Shown: positions 1-8,868 of the stretch, piece after piece
Layout of the letters: each line of letters opens with the position of its first letter
Position numbering within the stretch: position 1 is the stretch's first letter
Assembly: GCA_043778625.1 (NCBI GenBank)
Contig: JAYWFU010000010.1
Span: forward strand, 1-34,969
Length of the DNA stretch: 34,969 nt
Source of the DNA: JACMRI01 sp043778625
GTDB lineage: Bacteria > Bacteroidota > Bacteroidia > UBA4408
Reading direction: 5' to 3'
Program-made: the position numbers and the translations under genes
Notes under the pieces: generated by a model
What the model was told of the DNA's origin: nothing
What the model saw: the letters and a program-made list of their open reading frames with translations, nothing else
The model's database searches: none

Positions 1-105
1 TTTTGGATAAAGTTAAACTAAATATCGTTGAGCTACTTATCACTCAACTTTAGCATCACTTATTGTTTTTGCTTGCTTCAATATTTTCAAAGAACTTAAT
101 TACTC
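1..105 (-). promoter_or_regulatory. Leader region of a probable rRNA operon running off the left edge
   Basis: Read on the minus strand, this stretch begins with GTTCTTTGAAAATATTGAAG (boxA-like GTTCTTTG at 88-95 in plus coordinates). That resembles the leader found upstream of 16S rRNA genes in Bacteroidetes. A short stem, GTTGAG...CTCAAC (28-49), follows. Two stable-RNA-like promoters lie immediately upstream on the same strand. The 16S start itself (AGAGTTTGATC...) is not in the window, so assignment to rRNA rather than another stable RNA is inference from the leader and the tandem promoters. Confidence 0.5.
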
Positions 106-140
106 TATATCTAAATTAGCTTTCGCCTTTTTAATAATCT

Positions 141-211
141 TTACTCGTTATTTTTGAGAGTGCAAATGAACAAACTATTTTTTAATTTACCAAATTTATT
201 TTGACTTATTT
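141..211 (-). promoter_or_regulatory. Stable-RNA type promoter, repeat copy 1
   Basis: On the minus strand TTTG (plus 191-194) and TTCATTTG (plus 163-170) are separated by exactly 20 nt. The Bacteroidetes consensus is TTTG, 19-20 nt, TAnnTTTG, so only one base of the -7 box differs. GCACTCTC follows where initiation would be expected. The unit is nearly identical to the one at 247-317. No ORF lies within reach downstream inside the window, which fits an RNA operon to the left. Confidence 0.5.
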
Positions 212-246
212 TTAATAATTGTTTTCTACACACTCTAACAAAGAAC

Positions 247-317
247 TTACTCATTATTTTTGAGAGTGCAAATGAACAAACTATTTTTTAATTAACCAAA
301 TTTAATTTTGACTATTT
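247..317 (-). promoter_or_regulatory. Stable-RNA type promoter, repeat copy 2
   Basis: This is the second copy of the promoter unit. Minus-strand TTTG (plus 297-300), exactly 20 nt, then TTCATTTG (plus 269-276), then GCACTCTCAAAAATAA. A GTTCTTTG box (plus 239-246) follows downstream. The copies share about 65 bp with two substitutions and one single-base indel, offset by 106 bp. A weaker third relative (GGGAGTGCAAATG, 389-401 on plus) keeps the -7-like core but has no TTTG 20 nt upstream. Confidence 0.5.
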
Positions 318-403
318 TTAAAATAATTAATCTAACACTTTCTCAAGGAATTTACCGACGCCTACCTCACTAATACTACCTCGTTGTTGGGAGTGCAAAT
401 GTC

Positions 404-914
404 GTAATTAATCACTAACTTCCTAATATATTTACTAAATAATTATTAAAATGTAACTAAACTATTGATAACTAATTGTTTGAAATAGTCAGATTCTAAA
501 ACTGAGATCGTTATTAACACTATACTATTACCAAAAACACCAAATTACTAGGATTGTTAAGTCATCCGAACTATACTACTATAACTGCAAACGAGTTCCA
601 TATTAATTAATTTAAAAATCCGCCCTACTTTGTGCGTAGTTCTATGATTTTTCAACAAACGGACGTTTGTAAGACTTTGAATGTATCCGTCCCTTTGATG
701 AAAAAATCAGGGAGCTAACGGTTGTTTAATAAACTACAGCTTGGTTTGAATTCATATTTTACTAATATTGTAAAAAGAGCAAAGCCTTACTAAAATTTAA
801 TTTTAATTTGTCTAATTTAATGGTACTTTTACCTAAAATTAACATACAACAGTAGATAATACTATATTATCTATTGAAATATATAGCGTTTGCTAAATTA
901 TCCTGCTTTGAAAA
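404..914. other. Gene-free stretch, little recognisable
   Basis: No ORF of useful length or RNA gene was recognised in either orientation. The visible structure is small: ACAAAC/GTTTGT arms around GGAC (655-670), and TAGATAAT/ATTATCTA arms around a 5-nt loop (853-873). The composition is AT-rich like the promoters to its left. It may be spacer between the leftward RNA operon and the rightward secreted-protein genes. Confidence 0.5.
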
Positions 915-1008
915 TCGACCAAATTGGAAAAGAAACAGGGAGTACAAGCACAACGCTCACGTTAAGACGTGAGCGTTGCTTTTACTTTGTTTCTGGGTTT
1001 TTGGTCGA
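915..1008. repeat. 94-nt imperfect inverted repeat / structured element
   Basis: Three paired blocks close on one centre. The outer block is TCGACCAAA (915-923) with TTTGGTCGA (1000-1008). The middle is AGAAACAGGG (931-940) with CTTTGTTTCT (985-994), including two G-U pairs as RNA. The inner is CAACGCTCACGT (951-962) with ACGTGAGCGTTG (967-978), perfect over 12 bp around the loop TAAG; AAG (946-948) and CTT (979-981) extend it across a 2-nt bulge. Internal loops separate the blocks. There is no coding sequence upstream that it would obviously terminate. It could be a bidirectional terminator, a small mobile remnant (MITE-like) or a structured RNA; the sequence does not decide. Confidence 0.6.
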
Positions 1009-1177
1009 ACCTTCAAGGCGAGTAACAGCAACTGTCTCACGCTCTTAAAATTATTAACCAACTATTGTAGAGACAGCTTATAGTATTAATACAACTAAAC
1101 AAATGAATTAAAAAACATAACACAGCAGCTCGTAAGCGAGATATTATTACTTAAAATTAACCTAACAATAATTACAA

Positions 1178-4100
1178 ATGAATAAATTAAATTTTATAGA
1201 AGCGATACTCCTAACATTTGTGTGTTGGAGCGTACTAAATACAAGTAGAACACAAGCACAAACAAACTTTCAATGTAGTTATGTGGCAAGTCCAACTGCG
1301 GGAAATAGCACTGCTAATGCCTCTTGTTTAAATGCTTCAGCTGATTACACTACAAAATATGGTAGATACGCTTATCATATACCTGATGCTAATACACCTG
1401 TAAAAACCATCAAAGTTAATATTAACGTATGGCAACCCAATAACGGTACAGGTAGTTGGCAAAATAATGCTAACGACTTAGTGCGATTAAATCAAATTAT
1501 AAATTGGGCAAATAATACCTATCAGTATATTACTACTCCTTCCGATATAGTTAGTGGCGTGTCTTTTATTCTAGATTCTAAAATTAGAATTGAATTACAA
1601 AACGTCTTTTTTTATCAAAACTCAGCTATGTGTTATTTAGGATCTGCGGGCGGAAGCGATGGAATTACCTTAAACACGGCAGTTGCTGCAATAGACCCTA
1701 AGAGGCTAGAAGCATTAAACATTCACATCACATTAGGATCATATTTTGGTGCTTCAGATTTTGCAGTCTTTCCTAACTCTACAAATAATTTAAATATGGA
1801 TAGCTATATTGTTGCTTTTAATAATGGTTCTAACCCAGTATCTGACTATGCTTTTGCAGGAACCATTGCTCATGAATTAGGACATTGCTTAGATTTAGAG
1901 CATACCTACGGAGGAGCCAATTGTAACACGACTAGTTTAGATTATTTGAGCGATATATTTAATAACGGTCCATGCCCACACGACGGAGGTTGGTTTGTAG
2001 ATCCTTTCTTAGCTACGAATACAGGAACTAATAATACTATGGGCGGTTGCAAATCAGGAGGTTATTTATCGCCTATGCAAATGGGTAAAATGCACCGTGC
2101 ATTAGCCTTAAAATCAGTACGCCGTTATGTAAAAAACTGTGCTTATAGCACAGTAGCTAAAAGCATTACTACAAACGAAACTTGGGATTTTGACATTAAA
2201 TTTTACTCCGATATAATAGTGGAAGCGGGCGCGACCTTAACCGTAAAATGTAAAGTGCTAATGCCCGATGAAGCCAGAATAATAGTAAAACAAGGGGGTA
2301 AATTAATTATTGATGGTGGAACAATAACCAACGGTTGCGGATTAATGTGGCAAGGTATTGAAGTATGGGGAGATGCCACACAAATACAAAACACAACTAC
2401 CCAAGGATACTTGGTAATGAGCAATGGTGCTACTATTGAAAACGCACGCAACGGAGTTAGCTTATCTAAAGCTGGCGCAGGTTATGCGTTTAATGGTGGA
2501 GTTATACAAGCAACCGACGCTACGTTTAAAAATAACAAACGATGTATTGAGTTTTTGGGATACCACAAACCATCAGGTATTGACGGCAACAATAGTTTTT
2601 TTAATAACTGTACGTTTATTAGTACTGCTGCCTTAAACGACCCCGTTTATGTGGATACTTACGGACGCAGAACTGGCACACAAACCTTTGTAACCTTGCA
2701 GGATGTAGTAGGAGTGTTTTTTAGAGGCTGTACGTTTCAAACCACAGGTGCGTTTGATATTGATTTAAGAGGATGCGGTATTTATAGCGAAGACGCATCA
2801 TACACCATAGTGGCATTAGGCACAGGTAGTTCAATGGATAAAACTGAGTTTAAAGACCTAACTTATGGCGTGTATGCCAAAACGTTTTTAACCACTGCAA
2901 GCCGTTACCTTACTATTAAAAATACGTTGTTTACCAACAATCAGCAGGGTATACAAGGTAACCTAAACTTTGGTTCAATAGATAACAACACCTTTACCAT
3001 ACCTGGTTTTGTAGGTAATCCGTCTAGCTTAAAGCAATGGGGAATATACCTCGATGGCGCCAAAGGTTTTAACATTAACCACAACGAATTTACAGGGTTA
3101 AGCCTCAACCAAAGTTATGGTGTGGTGGTTAAGGGGTCAGAGTCGTTTGGAGGCACTATAGCTTTTAATACGTTTACAGGTTTAAACTTTGCCAACCAAA
3201 CCGAACTCAACAACCAATTGTTAAAAATTAGTTGCAATACCTATACCAACAACACCAAATCGTGGAGTTTAAATCCTACGTCGGTTAACGGATTGTTTCC
3301 TAGTCAAGGAACAGGTACTGCAAATGGAGATTTAAGAGCTGGAAATGTATTTAACGATGCTTGTACTCCAGTAGGTAGTGGGCGTCATATACATTCATAC
3401 TTAAATAATAATTTTAACTATTATGTTATTGGTACAGTTCAAACTAACCCTAGTAATAAATATAGCCCCGCTTGTAAAATTGGAAACATAATGAACAATT
3501 TTAGTAGTGTAAATCCTGACCAATCGTGTTACGAAGCACCTCCTTGCACTACTCAAGCTTGTGCAGGTGCACAACGCATAAAAATGCAAGCCGAAACTAA
3601 TAGTGTTACTAAACACCAGCTAGCAAGTGCTATTATTCGTACAAATAACGAGCAAGGGAATTTTGCACAAAACAGTACATTGCTTGCCGAATTAAATACT
3701 GAAGATGCTAGCAAAGTGCTAATAGCCGAGTCTATAGCAAACGCTAAGTTTGATGCCGCTAAAGTGCTGTTAAATGCGCTTGACTTGAGTACTGACGAAA
3801 ACAAAATGTTTTACAACTATTATAGCATAGCTATAAATTTGTATGCACAAGGCAAAACATTTTATAACAGCACGCCTGCACAGCAAAAAATGCTCAGTGC
3901 TATTGCACAAGCTAATACCACGGTAGCTACTAATGCGCAATTGGTGTTGGAATCAATTAACCAACAAACCATTAATCGTAACCCTGAGGTTAACCCATTA
4001 ACTGAGGCAGAGGTAACAGGCGTGGACGAGTTTGCCAACAACGAAGGGATATCGCACTTATACGCTAACCAACCTAACCCGTTTACCAGCACCACTACTA

Positions 4101-4306
4101 TTAAGGTATGGGTAGCTACTACGGCAGTTAATGCTACCTTGCAGGTAACCACTGCGTTAGGCAAAGTAGTTAAGACTACAAAGTTAGCCAAAGGCGATAA
4201 TACCATTGAAATAACCAGTAACAACTTGGTGGCAGGCCTATACTTTTATTATTTAATTGATAATAATAAGTTGATAGATGCTAAAAGAATGATAGTACAG
4301 GAGTAA
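1178..4306 (+). CDS. Secreted metzincin-type metalloprotease with beta-helix region and T9SS sorting domain
   Basis: Predicted extracellular zinc protease of 1042 aa. Residues 1-28 form a signal peptide ending near TQAQ. HELGHCLDLEH (232-242) is a full metzincin HExxHxxxxxH zinc site, and NTMGG (286-290) is a plausible Met-turn followed by a Cys/Gly segment, as in peptidase family M43 (pappalysin-like). Residues about 340-720 have the N/G-rich, short-strand pattern of a right-handed parallel beta-helix (e.g. NNTFT, NEFTG, FNTFTG). The last ~75 residues (PNPFTSTTTIK... to IVQE) are a type A T9SS sorting domain, so export to the outer surface or medium is inferred. The substrate is unknown. The ATG is the only start that retains the signal peptide. 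It is followed by a clear terminator and two further T9SS cargo genes. Confidence 0.85.
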   Translation: MNKLNFIEAILLTFVCWSVLNTSRTQAQTNFQCSYVASPTAGNSTANASCLNASADYTTKYGRYAYHIPDANTPVKTIKVNINVWQPNNGTGSWQNNANDLVRLNQIINWANNTYQYITTPSDIVSGVSFILDSKIRIELQNVFFYQNSAMCYLGSAGGSDGITLNTAVAAIDPKRLEALNIHITLGSYFGASDFAVFPNSTNNLNMDSYIVAFNNGSNPVSDYAFAGTIAHELGHCLDLEHTYGGANCNTTSLDYLSDIFNNGPCPHDGGWFVDPFLATNTGTNNTMGGCKSGGYLSPMQMGKMHRALALKSVRRYVKNCAYSTVAKSITTNETWDFDIKFYSDIIVEAGATLTVKCKVLMPDEARIIVKQGGKLIIDGGTITNGCGLMWQGIEVWGDATQIQNTTTQGYLVMSNGATIENARNGVSLSKAGAGYAFNGGVIQATDATFKNNKRCIEFLGYHKPSGIDGNNSFFNNCTFISTAALNDPVYVDTYGRRTGTQTFVTLQDVVGVFFRGCTFQTTGAFDIDLRGCGIYSEDASYTIVALGTGSSMDKTEFKDLTYGVYAKTFLTTASRYLTIKNTLFTNNQQGIQGNLNFGSIDNNTFTIPGFVGNPSSLKQWGIYLDGAKGFNINHNEFTGLSLNQSYGVVVKGSESFGGTIAFNTFTGLNFANQTELNNQLLKISCNTYTNNTKSWSLNPTSVNGLFPSQGTGTANGDLRAGNVFNDACTPVGSGRHIHSYLNNNFNYYVIGTVQTNPSNKYSPACKIGNIMNNFSSVNPDQSCYEAPPCTTQACAGAQRIKMQAETNSVTKHQLASAIIRTNNEQGNFAQNSTLLAELNTEDASKVLIAESIANAKFDAAKVLLNALDLSTDENKMFYNYYSIAINLYAQGKTFYNSTPAQQKMLSAIAQANTTVATNAQLVLESINQQTINRNPEVNPLTEAEVTGVDEFANNEGISHLYANQPNPFTSTTTIKVWVATTAVNATLQVTTALGKVVKTTKLAKGDNTIEITSNNLVAGLYFYYLIDNNKLIDAKRMIVQE

Positions 4307-4321
4307 TTTTTTTATTTACAC

Positions 4322-4361
4322 AACCCTAAAGCGGATTAACGCTTTAGGGTTTTAATATTTT
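4322..4361 (+). terminator. Rho-independent terminator
   Basis: Perfect 12-bp stem AACCCTAAAGCG (4322-4333) and CGCTTTAGGGTT (4340-4351) around GATTAA, followed by a T-rich tract. It lies between the protease gene and the next ORF and separates their transcription units. Confidence 0.85.
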
Positions 4362-4365
4362 AGCC

Positions 4366-5883
4366 ATGATTAAATCACCCCTACTTATCATATTATTTTT
4401 ATTTTACGCTATAAATAATTCATTTTCACAAACACGATTTAATAATACTTATTTATATCAAGGTAATGATACCATAGATCAATCTGATGGTGGTCACTGC
4501 TTGTTAACTTTATCAAATGGCGAATTTATAATACCCTCATTATCTGGAGCAACTATAAATGGTTTACCAAGCCAGCATTTATTAATTTACAAACTAAATA
4601 GTGCTGGTATTACGAATAGTTTAAAAGTCTATTCTGATAGTTTACTTTCAAATTTTGAACCTAATGCTATTATAAGAACATTTGATAATAATTGCGTAAT
4701 GGTAGGCACTTATTATTATAAAAACTATTCCCAAGGCGCTATGCTATGTAAAATTAATCTTAGTGGCGATACTATTTTTTGTAAAATATTTAATACAGGT
4801 ATTATCTCTAATACGTTTGATGTAATAGAAACATACGACAGAGGTTTATTATTAGTAGGTTATACTCAAGCATTGGGAGGAGCTGGAAACTTAAATCAAA
4901 CTTTGATTATAAAAACGGATAGCTTAGGCAACCAATTGTGGAAATATCAATACGGCGCAAGTAATGATTATGACGGAGCTAGCTCAGTAGTAGCAACGCC
5001 CGATAGTGGTGCGTTGGTATTAGCATTTAAGCAACAGCAAGGCACACAAAATGCTGGTGTAGTGGTGTATAAGTTAGATAGCTTAGGTAACCAAGAGTGG
5101 AACCAAACCTACTCCACCCCTAACTTAGAGCGAGGGAGTAAAATAATAGCTACAAAAGATGGTAACTATGTAATAGTAGGTAGCCGCTTATTAGGTTCAA
5201 CTGTTGGCAGTGGTAATGCGCAAGGTTTTTTGTTAAAAATAGATCCACAAGGTAATGTACTGTGGGAATATAATTATGGAGATAGTCGCAATGATGATTT
5301 CACAGGTCTCGTAGAAACCTCTAATAGTGATTTACTAGTATCTGGAAACGTCAAGCAAGGTTCTATGAACAAGGGAGTTCTTAAAAGTTTTAACATAAAC
5401 GGAGATACATTATGGACTAGAGAATTTGATTATAATGCTGATTATAATTATTTAAATTCGTTAAATAAAACGTTTGACAATGGCTTTATAATGATTGGGC
5501 AATCATCAAAACACTTTAACACTACTCCATACGCTACTCTTAATAGTATTTGGCTAGTTAAAACCGATAGCCTTGGCTGCTATGTAGCAGGGTGCAACAC
5601 GGTAGGTGTGGCTAATGAGCAACTGCCAGTTATAAACACGCTAAGCATACAACCTACCGTATTTACTAACCAAGCCACGGTATATTATACTATAGCACAA
5701 CCACTTACTAATGCACGGTTAGATATTTACACTATTAATGGTACATTAGCCAAATCATATCCATTAAACCCTAACGAGCATTACATAACAATTAGTAGCA
5801 CTAACCTAGCACAAGGCATGCACCTAGCCATGCTACGTACTAGCACAGGTATTATTAGCACACAAAAAATAATCATTCAATAA
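4366..5883 (+). CDS. Secreted beta-propeller-like repeat protein with T9SS sorting domain
   Basis: 505-aa secreted protein. It has a signal peptide (about 1-22, ending SFSQ). Blocks of 50-60 residues recur in the form KTDSLGNQLWKYQYG, KLDSLGNQEWNQTY and KIDPQGNVLWEYNYG, followed by D.....GLLLVGYT-like strands. This is the pattern of the Bacteroidetes 'delta-60/PQQ-like' propeller proteins; no catalytic motif is visible. The C-terminus, about 425-505 (QPTVFTNQATVYYTI to KIIIQ), is a type A T9SS sorting domain. The function is unknown; a binding or surface role is inference. The ATG sits just after the terminator at 4322-4361, so it probably has its own promoter overlapping that hairpin, or depends on readthrough. 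Confidence 0.8.
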   Translation: MIKSPLLIILFLFYAINNSFSQTRFNNTYLYQGNDTIDQSDGGHCLLTLSNGEFIIPSLSGATINGLPSQHLLIYKLNSAGITNSLKVYSDSLLSNFEPNAIIRTFDNNCVMVGTYYYKNYSQGAMLCKINLSGDTIFCKIFNTGIISNTFDVIETYDRGLLLVGYTQALGGAGNLNQTLIIKTDSLGNQLWKYQYGASNDYDGASSVVATPDSGALVLAFKQQQGTQNAGVVVYKLDSLGNQEWNQTYSTPNLERGSKIIATKDGNYVIVGSRLLGSTVGSGNAQGFLLKIDPQGNVLWEYNYGDSRNDDFTGLVETSNSDLLVSGNVKQGSMNKGVLKSFNINGDTLWTREFDYNADYNYLNSLNKTFDNGFIMIGQSSKHFNTTPYATLNSIWLVKTDSLGCYVAGCNTVGVANEQLPVINTLSIQPTVFTNQATVYYTIAQPLTNARLDIYTINGTLAKSYPLNPNEHYITISSTNLAQGMHLAMLRTSTGIISTQKIIIQ

Positions 5884-5920
5884 TAATATTAACAAAACCA
5901 ACTAAAAACCAACTCATATT

Positions 5921-6874
5921 ATGAAAACAATTATACTAACTACCTTACTACTCGTAAGTGCATTACTAAGCAAAGCCCAACCTTGGGCAACCACCAGTGC
6001 TACATGGCATTATTGTGTAAGTGGCTATGCTACAGATGGCTATGCCAAAATAACCAAAACAAAAGATACCTTAATACAAGGAAAAGTGTGTGATGTATTG
6101 CAAAAATATCAAGAGGTATATAATTATATTCAACAAACAACCTATCAAGGTGTGTATGGTTATGAATATACTTACGCTGATAGTGATAAAGTGTATCTTT
6201 TTAAAAATAATAAATTTAACCTACTATATAATTTTGCCGCAAATGCAGGCGACTACTGGGAAATAGCCTTAGATAGTACTATTGTAGCCTACTGCGACAC
6301 TACATTCCAAATTAAAACGGATAGTGTAAAAGTAGATAGCGTTAAAAACATAACCATAAATGGGCAAGTATTGCGTCAATTGTTTGTACATTCAGTAAAC
6401 GATAGAGGAACCATTGGACATGAAATAATAGAAAAAATAGGCGGTATATCGTTGTTCTTACAGGTAACTAATCAACATTGTGTGGCAACAGAAATAAGTG
6501 ATCCGTATACACTACGTTGCTATACTGATAGCACAGGGCTTAGCTACCAAAGTAATCCTAGCACGTGGGGATATAACACTAACGCATCAAGCACTTGCAA
6601 TTTTGTTACCAGTATTTCCACTACCCCAAATATTGCTACCCAAGTAAGCATATACCCCAACCCTGTAAGTGCCAATACGCAAGTAAGCATTACTGGCACT
6701 AATGTAAATAAGCTAGTGCTATACAACGCCCAAGGCGTTAAGTGCATAGAGTACACTAACAAAGCTTTAGTACCTAACCTGAATTTTAATGCACCTAGCG
6801 TAGCGGGTATGTATTGGTTGGAGATACATTATGCTAATAGTGCAAGCCAACGTTATAAGGTAGTTGTAAATTAA
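5921..6874 (+). CDS. Small secreted protein with T9SS sorting domain, function unknown
   Basis: 317 aa. A signal peptide is clear (MKTIILTTLLLVSALLSKAQ). The middle domain (about 25-225) is Tyr/Asp-rich with alternating strands (e.g. VYGYEYTYADSDKVYLF) and resembles the uncharacterised secreted domains common next to Bacteroidetes sorting domains; I do not recognise a family. Residues about 243-317, starting SIYPNPVSANTQVSI and ending YKVVVN, form a type A T9SS sorting domain. It starts 37 bp after the preceding T9SS gene with no hairpin between them, so the two are probably cotranscribed. A perfect 20-bp hairpin follows the stop. Confidence 0.75.
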   Translation: MKTIILTTLLLVSALLSKAQPWATTSATWHYCVSGYATDGYAKITKTKDTLIQGKVCDVLQKYQEVYNYIQQTTYQGVYGYEYTYADSDKVYLFKNNKFNLLYNFAANAGDYWEIALDSTIVAYCDTTFQIKTDSVKVDSVKNITINGQVLRQLFVHSVNDRGTIGHEIIEKIGGISLFLQVTNQHCVATEISDPYTLRCYTDSTGLSYQSNPSTWGYNTNASSTCNFVTSISTTPNIATQVSIYPNPVSANTQVSITGTNVNKLVLYNAQGVKCIEYTNKALVPNLNFNAPSVAGMYWLEIHYANSASQRYKVVVN

Positions 6875-6900
6875 TAATTAATTAACTACAACAATTACAT

Positions 6901-6943
6901 ATTCATATACCCCCGCTTGCTACGCAAGCGGGGGTATATGAAT
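6901..6943. terminator. Perfect 20-bp hairpin, probable terminator
   Basis: ATTCATATACCCCCGCTTGC (6901-6920) and its exact complement (6924-6943) surround the loop TAC. The GC-rich core is CCCCCGCTTGC. There is no long T tract after it (AATTATTGG), so it may stop transcription less efficiently than the hairpin at 4322, or act as a 3'-end stabiliser. It lies 26 bp after a stop codon. Confidence 0.65.
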
Positions 6944-7038
6944 TATTGGTATAAGCTATTAATGAATATTACGCTAAAAAAGCAGTAAGCCTTATAACCA
7001 GTTTCCTATTTTTTATATTTTATATTACTTTTACAGCT

Positions 7039-7833
7039 ATGAAATTTATAATATTATTATTTACATTGTATGTGTTTGCTAACATTACTCAAGCGCAAGA
7101 AACTACCAACACAAGTACTAAAACCGCACGCGAATTTTATTTTTCGTGGGGCTATAATAAAGAGTGGTACACCCCAAGTAGCATACATGTTGTACAGCCT
7201 AGTTTAGGTAATGATTTTACGTTGGTAAAAGCACAAGGACACGACCACATAGGCTGGGACAAAGTGTTGCAACGCCCGTTAACCGTGCCTCAGTATAATT
7301 ATAGGTTGGGGTGGTGGTTTAAAAAAAACAACTCGTTAGGGTTTGAATTAAATTTTGACCATACCAAATTCATTGTTACTCGTGGGCAGTTAGCGCACTG
7401 GCAAGGCACTATTAACGGGCAAGTCGTAAGTTACGACTCACTTACTACGCGCAACAATTTTGATTACAACTTAAATAATGGCGCTAACTTTTTTTGTTTT
7501 AACTTGGTAAAGCGTTTCAAAAATTTTGAGGCAACTAACCACCAATGGTTTGTGTTGCACACTATACTTAAAGCAGGTGCAGGGCCAGTAATTCCGCATG
7601 TTGAAAACACAATACTAGGGCATGATAATAAATCGCATTTTCAGTTAGGAGGTGTAAATGCAGGGCTGGAAATGGCATTGCGCGCTACGTTTTTTAAACA
7701 TGTGTATTTAGAGCTTTGCCAAAAAGGCGATTATGCTAATTACTTTGGCTTGCGTATTTATCAAGGTACTGCACGCCATAGTTTTTTTGCCTACGAAGTT
7801 ATTGCTAACCTAGGCGTTACGGCTAAATTCTAA
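7039..7833 (+). CDS. Probable outer-membrane beta-barrel protein, function unknown
   Basis: 264 aa with a signal peptide (MKFIILLFTLYVFANITQAQ). The rest alternates aromatic and polar residues in strand-like segments (FYFSWGYNKEWY, YNYRLGWWFKKNNSLGFEL, HVYLELCQKGDYANYFGLRI) and ends in a strand with terminal Phe (ANLGVTAKF), the usual outer-membrane insertion signature. This indicates an 8-10-stranded barrel in the outer membrane. No family name or ligand can be assigned. The stop lies 5 bp before the start of pyrD, so it is probably cotranscribed with pyrD although no functional link is evident. Confidence 0.6.
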   Translation: MKFIILLFTLYVFANITQAQETTNTSTKTAREFYFSWGYNKEWYTPSSIHVVQPSLGNDFTLVKAQGHDHIGWDKVLQRPLTVPQYNYRLGWWFKKNNSLGFELNFDHTKFIVTRGQLAHWQGTINGQVVSYDSLTTRNNFDYNLNNGANFFCFNLVKRFKNFEATNHQWFVLHTILKAGAGPVIPHVENTILGHDNKSHFQLGGVNAGLEMALRATFFKHVYLELCQKGDYANYFGLRIYQGTARHSFFAYEVIANLGVTAKF

Positions 7834-7838
7834 TACTA

Positions 7839-8867
7839 ATGTATCATACAATTATTCGCCCATTATTATTTAAGTTAGACGCTGAGCAGGCGCATTACAC
7901 TACGTTTAAGCTCGTTAAACTACTACATCGCATTCCGTTTGTAGGTGCCATTAACAGGGCATTATATACCGTTAACAATACTCAACTTTCACGTACTTTT
8001 TTTGGCTTAACGTTTAAAAATCCTGTAGGGTTAGCCGCAGGTTTTGATAAAGATGCCAAGTTAATAAATGAATGGGGCAACTATGGTTTTGGTTTTGTAG
8101 AGATAGGTACTATTACCCCCAAAGCACAAGCGGGAAATGAGCAACCACGACTGTTTAGGCTAGTGAACGATGGTGCCATAATTAACCGTATGGGGTTTAA
8201 TAACGAGGGGGTGGAAGCTGCTATTACACGCTTAAAACAACGTAATAACTCAATAATTATTGGCGGTAACATTGGTAAAAATAAAAATACACCTAACGAA
8301 AATGCAGTAGATGATTATTTGTATTGTTTTGAAGCTCTGTTTAACTACGTTGATTATTTTGTGGTAAATGTAAGCTCGCCCAATACGCTCAATTTACGTG
8401 CCCTGCAAGATAAAGAACCGTTACAACAATTACTTACTACCTTACAAATTACAAATAATAAAAAAGCTAACCCTAAACCAATACTATTAAAAATAGCGCC
8501 TGATTTAACTAATACTCAGCTGGATGACATTGTTGAAATAGTAGCGTTAACAGGCATTGCAGGTGTGGTGGCGGCTAACACTACATTAAGCAGAGAAGAC
8601 CTAACGGCTAACGTAACGCTTACACAACAAATGGGCGGATTAAGCGGTAAGCCATTAACCGCTAGGGCTACAGAGGTAGTAAAGTATTTGCATACACAAA
8701 GCAAAGGGGCGTTTCCAATAATTGCGGTGGGCGGGATATTTACTGCGCAAGATGCACAAGATAAACTTAATGCAGGTGCTAGTCTTGTGCAATTATACAC
8801 TGGGTTTATTTATGAAGGCCCTGCATTGGTTAAAAAAATTAACACGGCATTACTCCAAAATAATTAG
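7839..8867 (+). CDS. pyrD: Dihydroorotate dehydrogenase (quinone), class 2
   Basis: Membrane-associated FMN enzyme oxidising dihydroorotate to orotate with quinone as acceptor, the fourth step of UMP synthesis. The 342-aa length and N-terminal helices (RPLLFKLDAEQAHYTTFKLV) mark the class 2, quinone-linked type. Family blocks seen in order: NPVGLAAGFDKDAK (61-74), GFVEIGTITPKAQAGN (85-100), RMGFNNEG (117-124), GGNIGKNKNTP (142-152), NVSSPNT (177-183, with the catalytic Ser of class 2), KIAPDLT, ANTTLSR, GGLSGKPL and the phosphate-binding AVGGIF...GASLVQLYTGF. All expected elements are present. The next ATG begins 1 bp after its stop, so it is cotranscribed with the FKBP lipoprotein genes. Confidence 0.96.
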   Translation: MYHTIIRPLLFKLDAEQAHYTTFKLVKLLHRIPFVGAINRALYTVNNTQLSRTFFGLTFKNPVGLAAGFDKDAKLINEWGNYGFGFVEIGTITPKAQAGNEQPRLFRLVNDGAIINRMGFNNEGVEAAITRLKQRNNSIIIGGNIGKNKNTPNENAVDDYLYCFEALFNYVDYFVVNVSSPNTLNLRALQDKEPLQQLLTTLQITNNKKANPKPILLKIAPDLTNTQLDDIVEIVALTGIAGVVAANTTLSREDLTANVTLTQQMGGLSGKPLTARATEVVKYLHTQSKGAFPIIAVGGIFTAQDAQDKLNAGASLVQLYTGFIYEGPALVKKINTALLQNN

Positions 8868-8868
8868 G

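Noticed and set aside
1..420. Repeated blocks at the left edge as a CRISPR array
   Set aside because: Only two good copies and one degraded, with promoter boxes inside the repeats; spacing and content do not fit repeats and spacers.
1002..1011. GGTCGAACC as a tRNA T-arm
   Set aside because: It forms the outer arm of the inverted repeat, and no cloverleaf can be drawn around it.
3862..4224. 120-aa minus-strand ORF
   Set aside because: Lies fully inside the T9SS domain of the protease; hydrophobic antisense shadow without family pattern.
8722..8868. N-terminal extension of the FKBP gene inside pyrD
   Set aside because: The frame overlaps conserved pyrD codons, and the extension would place a lipoprotein signal internally.
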